From contig JAJZEY010000196.1 in the NCBI GenBank assembly GCA_021805585.1, positions 1 to 5,202 on the forward strand: a stretch of 5,202 bases of DNA. Reading direction: 5' to 3'. The stretch comes from Planctomycetota bacterium. Its GTDB lineage: Bacteria > Planctomycetota > Phycisphaerae > WQYP01. The translations under genes and the position numbers were made by a program. The first letter of the stretch is position 1, and the number at the start of each line of letters is the position of its first letter. The notes under the pieces were generated by a model. It was given only the letters and a program-made list of their open reading frames with translations, searched no databases and was not told where the DNA came from. Shown piece by piece: positions 1-4,319 of this stretch.

Positions 1-16
1 CACGGTTTATTACTCC

Positions 17-184
17 TATCCGCGTTATCAGCGAAATCAGCGGTTCGTCAAAAGACCCTCGCCGGAAGCAAGGCTCGCGGCAGGTAAAACCAAGCCAATT
101 AAACTGTTACGCGCCGGCGATCGATCTCGGCGCGGCCGCCGGTGTAACGGGACAAAACCGCGGATTTCGCGAATAACGCGGATA
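17..184. repeat. Long imperfect inverted repeat, 29-nt arms
   Basis: Positions 17-45 and 156-184 are inverted copies of each other, matching at 26 of 29 positions when aligned by hand. Differences fall at only three columns, so the pairing is far beyond chance for this window. The arms are separated by 110 nt. The right arm contains the 8-bp palindrome TTCGCGAA at its centre. Plausible identities are a dispersed intergenic repeat (REP/BIME-like) present twice in opposite orientation, or the two ends of a small non-autonomous element. No target-site duplication is evident. Confidence 0.6.
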
Positions 185-459
185 CGCAGGGGTCCATTGC
201 CATGGGCAGCGCATAAATGTAATCGATAGTTCGTCCTTAGGAACGGGGCCGAAATAACTTCTCGATTCAGGTTTGGACCGGCGCGGCCCTGTCGTTCCAT
301 TAAGACAACAGCGAATGCAGGCGGATTTTCATGTCGCGTTTTAATTTGCTTTTTCGGGAAGTTATTTCGTACCAGTCCATAAGTTAACGCCTATGCCCCA
401 CGTGGGAGCGGGTGTTCGGGTGATAGTTGAATTTAGAGATCGCGGAACATCCGGGGTGG

Positions 460-487
460 GGCGGGAATGGGGAGGCCCGCCTTTTTT
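460..487 (+). terminator. Intrinsic terminator-like hairpin
   Basis: A perfect 6-bp GC stem, GGCGGG (460-465) with CCCGCC (476-481), encloses a 10-nt loop and is followed directly by six T residues (482-487). This is the layout of a Rho-independent terminator reading rightward. No plus-strand gene ends just upstream inside the window, so it would serve an unseen transcript, such as a small RNA or one beginning left of the window. Read leftward it has no T-tract, so it is not an obvious terminator for the minus-strand diguanylate cyclase gene. Confidence 0.4.
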
Positions 488-580
488 CAGGGGGCGTGAT
501 TGCCTTGCGGCTCCGCTGCGCCGCGGCACGTGCGGTTCAGGCGAATTTGCGAATCGCCGCCGCCGTTCGAGCGCGGGTTT

Positions 581-1486
581 TTAAGATCGATAGCCATTGG
601 GCATTCTCATGGTTGGCGAGCTGGTGGGAATTTCCTGCCATCTGTTTTCCATCTCCGCGGCATGATCATCACAAAAAGCCAGGCCTGTACCGAGCCGTTT
701 GGCGCTATACATGGCCTTGTCCGCATTTCGCAAAAGGACTTCCGGGGTTACGCCATCAAGCGGGCACATGGCGCAGCCGATGCTGAGTTTCACGGCGCAA
801 TTAAAACCGACCGTGCCGGCACCTTGGGCGATTTGGGCGACCATACACTCGACGACAGCGGTTACCGCCGCCTTGTTGTTGACTTCCATCAACAGGCAGA
901 GGAATTCATCACCGCCGGCGCGACTTGCGGTGTCCTCGGTTCGCATACACGCCAGCAGCCTGTTGGCGACCAGCCGCAGGATAGCATCTCCGGCGGCGTG
1001 GCCAAACGTATCATTTATATCCTTAAACTTATCAATATCCATAAATAGAACTGCGAACGATCGTTTGTGTCGCCGCGCCTGCGCCAAGGCGCGATCAAGC
1101 CGATCATGAAGCAGAATACGATTGGGCAACGCCGTAACCGGATCATGAAAGGCAAGGTGACGATATTGCTCGGCGACGGTCTGGCTGACAAGTAACTGTT
1201 TTTCAAGAGCCGTGCGCTGCGCGACTTCCCCGGCCATGGCATCCGTCAGGGCGTGCAGGTCATGCACGCATTTGCGAATGCTGGAGTCAAGCGTTGCGCC
1301 AAACGGCAGGCCGTCCCGAAGATCGGCCGGTACGGAAACGCGGTACCCGTTTCCCTCCAGATGACGAGCAATAAGCAACATATCCCGCTGCAGCGATTCG
1401 AGCGTTTTCAGCAAGCTTTCACCGGCCAGCGATACTCTAGCAGAGGCTGCCGACCCGCTTTCCGATTGCCGCATGGCTTCAGACAT
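581..1486 (-). CDS. Diguanylate cyclase, soluble GGDEF protein
   Basis: Predicted to condense two GTP into cyclic di-GMP in the cytoplasm, the second messenger for attachment and biofilm versus motility. The 301-residue protein has an N-terminal helical part (about 1-85) that I cannot assign, a coiled-coil linker (about 86-108), and a complete GGDEF domain (about 109-276). Visible motifs are HDPVTALPNR near 114-123, the metal-binding Asp140 in MDIDKFKDIND, FGHAAGD at 151-157, the active-site loop GGDEF at 191-195, and RTED at 182-185. RTED sits five residues before GGDEF, which is the position of the RxxD inhibitory I-site, so product inhibition is likely. No membrane segment is seen. I chose the ATG at 1486 because GGGGA lies six bases upstream; a GTG at 1513 would add nine residues and has weaker support. 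The gene stands alone, transcribed away from the rest of the window. Its signal input is unknown. Confidence 0.93.
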   Translation of the reverse strand: MSEAMRQSESGSAASARVSLAGESLLKTLESLQRDMLLIARHLEGNGYRVSVPADLRDGLPFGATLDSSIRKCVHDLHALTDAMAGEVAQRTALEKQLLVSQTVAEQYRHLAFHDPVTALPNRILLHDRLDRALAQARRHKRSFAVLFMDIDKFKDINDTFGHAAGDAILRLVANRLLACMRTEDTASRAGGDEFLCLLMEVNNKAAVTAVVECMVAQIAQGAGTVGFNCAVKLSIGCAMCPLDGVTPEVLLRNADKAMYSAKRLGTGLAFCDDHAAEMENRWQEIPTSSPTMRMPNGYRS

Positions 1487-1588
1487 GTTGAATCCCCGAT
1501 GAGGCTTTGCCACAGATATCCGGATGGCTTGCCGCGGCGAACGGCGACGCGAAGCAACACACAGGCCACCTGGCCCGGTAATACCGCT

Positions 1589-1602
1589 ATTGCAATTGCA
1601 AT
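1589..1602. promoter_or_regulatory. Perfect 14-bp palindrome, possible operator
   Basis: ATTGCAATTGCAAT is an exact palindrome about 100 bases upstream of the diguanylate cyclase start codon. Perfect even-length palindromes of this size with no loop are poor RNA hairpins but typical of binding sites for dimeric regulators. No regulator can be named from the sequence. Confidence 0.3.
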
Positions 1603-1627
1603 GCCGAAGCGATAAATGACCTGATCA

Positions 1628-1652
1628 TCCGCAAAACGGGCCGTTTTCCGGA
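1628..1652. promoter_or_regulatory. 25-bp near-perfect palindrome
   Basis: The inner arms AAAACGG (1633-1639) and CCGTTTT (1641-1647) flank a single central G. The outer arms TCCG (1628-1631) and CGGA (1649-1652) also pair. The only non-pairing positions are the C/C at 1632 and 1648 and the centre. There is no T-tract after it on either strand, so a DNA operator or a palindromic repeat is more likely than a terminator. It lies about 140 bases upstream of the diguanylate cyclase gene. Confidence 0.35.
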
Positions 1653-1679
1653 TTGCGCCGCCAATAAGGCACCGCCAGG

Positions 1680-1704
1680 GCCAAATTGTCCGCGACATTT
1701 TGGC
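1680..1704. repeat. Palindromic repeat element, copy 1
   Basis: Positions 1682-1702 are identical over 21 bp to positions 2814-2834. The site is an imperfect dyad: outer arms GCCAAA and TTTGGC, then inner TGTC and GACA, around a central CGC. Compared with copy 2, one arm base pair has changed from C:G to A:T on both sides, so the dyad is kept. It could be an operator half of a shared regulon, a dispersed palindromic repeat, or a remnant of an insertion-sequence terminus. Confidence 0.6.
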
Positions 1705-1858
1705 GGACTGGTCGGTCATAACAGGACGATGCGGCGCAGCATAATGGCATCTCATACGGGTGAAAATCCCAAGGGCACAATCGGCCATAAATAGGCGATG
1801 CCCACGTTTGCGGGCGAATTTTTTCACCAGCTGAACCAATATGGTACGCCATTAAATT

Positions 1859-1973
1859 CCGTCCGGTGACCGCCGATTTGAAAAGCGGCACGCGAATTGC
1901 GTACAACACGGGCATGAGAAAGTTTTCTGGCCTTTCTTCTGAAGAATTCGGATTGCCGCCCGAAACCGGACGG
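1859..1973. repeat. 9-bp perfect inverted repeat, 97-nt spacer
   Basis: CCGTCCGGT at 1859-1867 is matched by its exact reverse complement ACCGGACGG at 1965-1973. It lies in the upstream region of the small unknown gene and could close a leader RNA structure if transcription starts before it. Given its length and spacing, chance is not excluded. Confidence 0.3.
1878..1907 (+). promoter_or_regulatory. Possible sigma-70 promoter for the 2024 gene
   Basis: TTGAAA at 1878-1883 resembles a -35 box (five of six to TTGACA). TACAAC at 1902-1907 resembles a weak -10 box (four of six to TATAAT), with an 18-base spacer. It would give a leader of roughly 110 bases that includes the hairpin at 1982-1997. 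This is the best match I found ahead of the gene, but the -10 is poor. Confidence 0.25.
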
Positions 1974-1981
1974 CCCATGGC

Positions 1982-1997
1982 GGCTCATGAATGAGCC
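1982..1997 (+). promoter_or_regulatory. Leader hairpin just before the Shine-Dalgarno
   Basis: GGCTCAT (1982-1988) and ATGAGCC (1991-1997) are perfect inverted repeats with a 2-base centre. As RNA this folds as six pairs around a TGAA loop. It ends 12 bases before the GGAG Shine-Dalgarno at 2010-2013, so in the mRNA it could stabilise the 5' end or influence ribosome access. As DNA it could be an operator. Confidence 0.35.
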
Positions 1998-2023
1998 ACA
2001 ACATTGAATGGAGAAGCTAAACC

Positions 2024-2470
2024 ATGACACTGCACGACGTCAACCGCAGCGGAGCCAGTCCGGAATTCAGCCCGGAATTCAGCCCGGGATTCATTATGGC
2101 CGCTCCAAAATCAGGTCTGACGGCAACGGCCGGTGCCCGCCATCCCAACCGAGGGGGTGACCGGATGTGCGAAAACCCGGCCGACGATGTCGACCCGGTT
2201 GTGGAACATGGTTTCTGGCTGTCCACCTATTATTCACGTCCCTATGTCAAGGATGGCGTGCCCTACGAAGAATATGCGCCGGCCTACCAATATGGCTGGG
2301 AATCGCGGGTGTTTTATGATTCCCGCACCTTCGCCGAGGTTGAATTGATTCTGACACGGGACTGGGCGGCGCATCGGGGAAAATCCACGTTAAGCTGGGA
2401 GTTGGCCCGACAGGCCGTGCGCGATTCCTGGAATCGCATAGACCACAAATACCTGATAAAGAAGTGGTAA
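2024..2470 (+). CDS. Conserved-looking small protein of unknown function
   Basis: This encodes a 148-residue soluble protein with no signal peptide or membrane segment, and I cannot name its function. The N-terminal 47 residues are low complexity and include a tandem SPEF-SPEF-SPGF stretch (residues 12-23). The C-terminal 100 residues look like a real compact domain rich in aromatic residues: HGFWLSTYYSRPY (62-74), YEEYAPAYQYGWES (81-94), an amphipathic segment around EVELILTRDW (105-114) and SWELARQAVRDSWNRI (124-139). From memory this pattern resembles short hypothetical proteins of proteobacteria and other soil or water bacteria; a search would decide. GGAG lies ten bases before the ATG at 2024. 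An in-frame ATG at 2165 (residue 48) has its own GAGGGGG just upstream and would give a 101-residue protein holding only the conserved-looking part, so the start is uncertain. It is monocistronic, ending in the terminator at 2535-2580. Confidence 0.8.
   Translation: MTLHDVNRSGASPEFSPEFSPGFIMAAPKSGLTATAGARHPNRGGDRMCENPADDVDPVVEHGFWLSTYYSRPYVKDGVPYEEYAPAYQYGWESRVFYDSRTFAEVELILTRDWAAHRGKSTLSWELARQAVRDSWNRIDHKYLIKKW
2060..2095 (+). repeat. 12-bp tandem repeat inside the small gene
   Basis: The unit CCGGAATTCAGC occurs exactly at 2060-2071 and 2072-2083, with a degenerate third copy at 2084-2095. It is in frame and encodes the repeated residues P-E-F-S. It is confined to the low-complexity N-terminus, upstream of the alternative ATG at 2165, and can vary in number by slippage without shifting frame. 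Confidence 0.75.
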
Positions 2471-2534
2471 AGTGTCCGTGGTGTGGGGCGGCAAATGCCA
2501 GTGGGGCAACGCGAGTGGGGCACAGGTGTAAACG

Positions 2535-2580
2535 GGGACGTTCCGACCGAAAGGGCGGAATGTCCCTGTCCTTTTTTTTT
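2535..2580 (+). terminator. Intrinsic terminator of the 2024 gene
   Basis: GGGACGTTCCG (2535-2545) pairs with CGGAATGTCCC (2556-2566) with a single G-T wobble, giving an 11-bp stem. The loop can add CC/GG pairs around GAAA. Nine T residues follow at 2572-2580 after a 5-base gap. It lies 64 bases past the stop codon of the small unknown gene and works only rightward, since no T-tract follows it on the minus strand. A similar palindrome could also belong to a dispersed repeat family, but the T-run favours a terminator. Confidence 0.75.
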
Positions 2581-2810
2581 GGCCGACCGATCCGCAATCC
2601 GTGGCATCTTCTTTTATCTGAAGGAAAGTCCATGCGACGCGGTGCATTCACGGGCCGCGCAGCCCGCACCTTCAGCCCAAGGTTTGGAATGGTCCGCAAT
2701 CTATAAAAATGTGAATACCCCACCTACCACTATGCAATATCCATACCTTTGGCAAGAATCCGATTAGCCCGGCAATTTTCCGCCCGAACGCCTGATCCGG
2801 CCACCAATTT

Positions 2811-2837
2811 GGACAAATTGTCCGCGACATTTTGTCC
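2811..2837. repeat. Palindromic repeat element, copy 2
   Basis: This is a 27-bp dyad with arms GGACAAA/TTTGTCC and inner TGTC/GACA around a central CGC. Positions 2814-2834 are identical to 1682-1702. It also contains the exact palindrome GGACAAATTGTCC at 2811-2823. It is in the same orientation as copy 1, 1,132 bases away, so the two copies bracket the small unknown gene. It lies about 270 bases upstream of the first DUF3494 start. Confidence 0.6.
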
Positions 2838-2907
2838 GGCCGAGGCGTTCTTGACATCTCCATTGCGTCGCCCATGGAAATCAATCAACACAAGGCGTCC
2901 CCAATTC

Positions 2908-2947
2908 AGAAGCAGTCGCATGAATTCAGCCAGCTTCTTGTTTTTTT
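2908..2947 (+). terminator. Weak terminator-like hairpin with T-tract
   Basis: AGAAGC (2908-2913) pairs with GCTTCT (2933-2938) across a 19-nt loop that contains the palindrome TGAATTCA. Seven T residues follow at 2941-2947. The stem is short and no gene ends nearby, so this is a tentative call. It could shield the downstream DUF3494 promoter from read-through. Confidence 0.25.
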
Positions 2948-2980
2948 AACCACGGCACATGGTTTGCATAAACACATTGA

Positions 2981-3011
2981 TTGAGATTATTCATCATATA
3001 AGAAATCTCAA
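2981..3011 (+). promoter_or_regulatory. Inverted repeat ahead of first DUF3494 gene
   Basis: TTGAGATT (2981-2988) and AATCTCAA (3004-3011) form a perfect 8-bp inverted repeat with a 15-nt AT-rich spacer containing CATATAAG (2995-3002). It ends 98 bases before the start codon at 3110. The spacer may include a -10 element (TATAAG at 2997), but no well-spaced -35 is present. It may be an operator around the promoter or an mRNA hairpin. Confidence 0.35.
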
Positions 3012-3109
3012 CAGGTGGGCCGGGCCATATGCAAGGCTTCAAACGTTTTTGATTCAATGCAGCCTGTTGGAGTCGCCGCCCGGCAAGCAAAGTAAATTGG
3101 AGGCAGCCG

Positions 3110-3928
3110 ATGTTTACCAAAACCACAATGTTTGCCGCGTTTGCCACATTGGCACTTTCACCGGCGGCGGCACAGGCCGCCGTGACGCTGGGCACGGCGG
3201 GGAATTTCGCGGTATTGGCCGGGTCAACCGTGACCAATACAGGCAGCACGATTATCAATGGGGGAAATGTAGGTGTGAGTCCGGGCACGGCGATTACCGG
3301 CTTTCCGCCGGGAAGCGTGACATCTCCATACACACTGGATTCCGCGAATGCAGCCGCCAGTCAGGCCCAGAGTGACTTAACAACCGCCTACAACGCGGCC
3401 GCGGGTTTGGCACCAACGCAGAATCTGACAGGAACCGATCTGGGCGGATTAACGCTGACGCCGGGCGTTTACTTTTTCTCTACTTCTGCGGGCCTTACGG
3501 GAACGCTGACACTTAACGACCAGGGTAATTCGGCCGCCCAGTTTGTTTTTCAGATAGGCAGCACACTGACCACGGCAAGCAATGCTTCGGTTGTGGTGCT
3601 GAATTCCGGTTCAACACCTGATTGCAATCTGTTCTGGCAGGTGGGAAGTTCCGCGACGCTGGGCACTGGGACCGCATTTGAAGGACATATTCTTGCGTTA
3701 ACCAGCATTACGCTGAATACCGGTGCCAGTATTACCAACGGCAGTGCCCTGGCACGCAACGGCGCTGTGACACTGGATGCCAACACCATCAGCAACTGTG
3801 CCGGCAGCAGTGTAAGTACGGGTCCGGCGGCGGTTGGTCAGCCCGCCACGGCAACGCTTGTGCTGGCTGGAGCGGCCCTGGCGGGAATGTACACCCTTAT
3901 GACGCGCTGTCGTAGCCGGTGGACATAA
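3110..3928 (+). CDS. Secreted DUF3494 ice-binding-type protein, tail-anchored
   Basis: DUF3494 proteins (Pfam PF11999) fold as a discontinuous beta-solenoid; characterised members bind ice, inhibit recrystallisation or act as ice-adhesion domains. This 272-residue protein has a Sec signal peptide with likely cleavage after AQA at residue 23. A full DUF3494 domain follows (about 24-229), recognisable from NFAVLAGSTVTNTG (32-45), ITGFPPG (62-68), DLGGLTLTPGVYFF (110-123), AQFVFQIGSTLTT (143-155), FWQVGSSATLGTGTAFEG (175-192) and GSALARNGAVTLDANTI (211-227). After a short Ser/Gly/Pro linker comes a hydrophobic stretch (about 246-264) and a basic end with R266, R268 and R270. This is a membrane-anchor or sorting-signal layout, although no PEP, LPXTG or IPTL motif is visible. 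Cys172 and Cys230 could form a disulfide. GGAGG lies six bases before the ATG. Ice binding itself is inferred from family; some members may do something else. Confidence 0.9.
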   Translation: MFTKTTMFAAFATLALSPAAAQAAVTLGTAGNFAVLAGSTVTNTGSTIINGGNVGVSPGTAITGFPPGSVTSPYTLDSANAAASQAQSDLTTAYNAAAGLAPTQNLTGTDLGGLTLTPGVYFFSTSAGLTGTLTLNDQGNSAAQFVFQIGSTLTTASNASVVVLNSGSTPDCNLFWQVGSSATLGTGTAFEGHILALTSITLNTGASITNGSALARNGAVTLDANTISNCAGSSVSTGPAAVGQPATATLVLAGAALAGMYTLMTRCRSRWT

Positions 3929-4108
3929 TTTCCATGGATTGGACAACATTGGCGATTCCCGGACAACCAGCGATTCGGTTTCATTCTATTTACCGTCCGC
4001 ACCGCCCGGGCTTTTCAGACAATACGCGGCATTTGTGTCCATCCGCGCATCATTCGCCCGTCTGAATTAAAAATATTTAACCAAATCCACCTGCGGTACA
4101 CCAATTGC

Positions 4109-4117
4109 TGCTATACT
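4109..4117 (+). promoter_or_regulatory. Extended -10 promoter of second DUF3494 gene
   Basis: TG at 4109-4110 followed by one base and TATACT (4112-4117) forms an extended -10 element. No TTGACA-like -35 sits 16-18 bases upstream. An A/T-rich stretch at about 4065-4087 could act as an UP element. The string GCTATACT also fits the sigma-S -10 preference known from enterobacteria, which would suggest stationary-phase or stress expression if this organism has RpoS. Predicted start is near 4124, giving a leader of about 195 bases. Confidence 0.5.
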
Positions 4118-4121
4118 CTGG

Positions 4122-4151
4122 TTCAAGTGTGCTGGAGCATGGCCACTTGAA
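4122..4151 (+). promoter_or_regulatory. Inverted repeat at predicted transcription start
   Basis: TTCAAGTG (4122-4129) and CACTTGAA (4144-4151) are a perfect 8-bp inverted repeat with a 14-nt spacer. It begins five bases after the -10 box, so it overlaps or follows the likely transcription start. That position suits a repressor operator or a 5'-end mRNA stem-loop. The first DUF3494 gene has an inverted repeat of the same arm length and nearly the same spacer (2981-3011), although the arm sequences differ. Confidence 0.4.
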
Positions 4152-4319
4152 ATCGCACGTCTCAACCGGGTTGTTTTAGAAATCCGGGAATGAGCCGCCC
4201 CGGTGCCCACCCGGAATCCAGCTTCCCTTTAGCTCGTTCTCCACGATGCCCAGCCGAAGTTCAGTCACGCTATTATCCCACATTCCCACCGGGCAGCGTG
4301 TGAAAAAGGAGAATTGGCC

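Larger units (their letters stand above)
1..580. other. Non-coding left flank with repeat and hairpin
   Basis: I see no gene I can defend here. The open frames on both strands are short, basic and of random composition, and one of them runs across the inverted repeat at 17-184. The stretch holds that inverted repeat, a 10-bp palindrome CCCACGTGGG at 397-406, and a terminator-like hairpin at 460-487. The minus-strand gene at 581 ends facing into this region, but no T-tract terminator for it is visible on the minus strand. Confidence 0.6.
1487..2023. other. Dyad-rich intergenic region between divergent genes
   Basis: This 537-base stretch separates the divergently transcribed diguanylate cyclase gene and the small unknown gene. 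Short open frames exist on the minus strand, but they overlap the cyclase start, lack family resemblance and run through the palindromes, so I treat them as spurious. The region contains several perfect or near-perfect dyads (1589-1602, 1628-1652, 1680-1704, 1934-1946, 1982-1997) and a 9-bp inverted repeat at 1859-1867 / 1965-1973. It should hold the promoters of both flanking genes. Confidence 0.55.
2471..3109. other. Intergenic region before the first DUF3494 gene
   Basis: No gene of normal size is supportable in these 639 bases. Contents, in order, are a strong terminator (2535-2580), a tiny open frame at 2632-2706 with a plausible ribosome site but no other support, the second palindromic element (2811-2837), a hairpin with a T-tract near 2908-2947, and an inverted repeat around an AT-rich segment (2981-3011) ahead of the next gene. 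Confidence 0.55.
3929..4319. other. Intergenic region between the DUF3494 paralogues
   Basis: These 391 bases contain no gene. Immediately after the first gene, GGACA recurs at 3921, 3941 and 3961. An AT-rich segment at about 4065-4087 precedes an extended -10 promoter and an inverted repeat, then a long leader runs to the second gene. I see no convincing intrinsic terminator for the first gene; GCCCGGGC followed by TTTT near 4004-4015 lacks a loop. Confidence 0.55.

Noticed and set aside
37..300. Minus-strand open frame of 87 codons at the left edge
   Set aside because: Arg- and Pro-rich random-looking composition, covers part of the inverted repeat, and no ribosome site was found.
500..1109. 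Long plus-strand open frames opposite the cyclase gene
   Set aside because: They are antisense shadows of the GGDEF coding sequence, with no recognisable domain.
1800..1824. GCCC/GGGC hairpin followed by six T residues
   Set aside because: The stem is only four continuous pairs with a mismatch inside, and no plus-strand gene ends before it.
1408..1839. Minus-strand open frame of 143 codons with a hydrophobic stretch, upstream of the cyclase gene
   Set aside because: It overlaps the cyclase start in another frame, lacks a good ribosome site and family resemblance, and runs through three palindromes. A frameshifted membrane extension of the cyclase is conceivable but unsupported, since the cyclase has its own ATG with a ribosome site.
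2247..2723. Minus-strand open frames across the small unknown gene and its terminator
   Set aside because: They read antisense through the plus-strand gene and its intrinsic terminator, and the composition looks random.
2851..2856. Exact TTGACA -35 hexamer
   Set aside because: No acceptable -10 box lies 16-18 bases downstream, where the sequence is around CATGGA, and the site is about 250 bases from the next gene.
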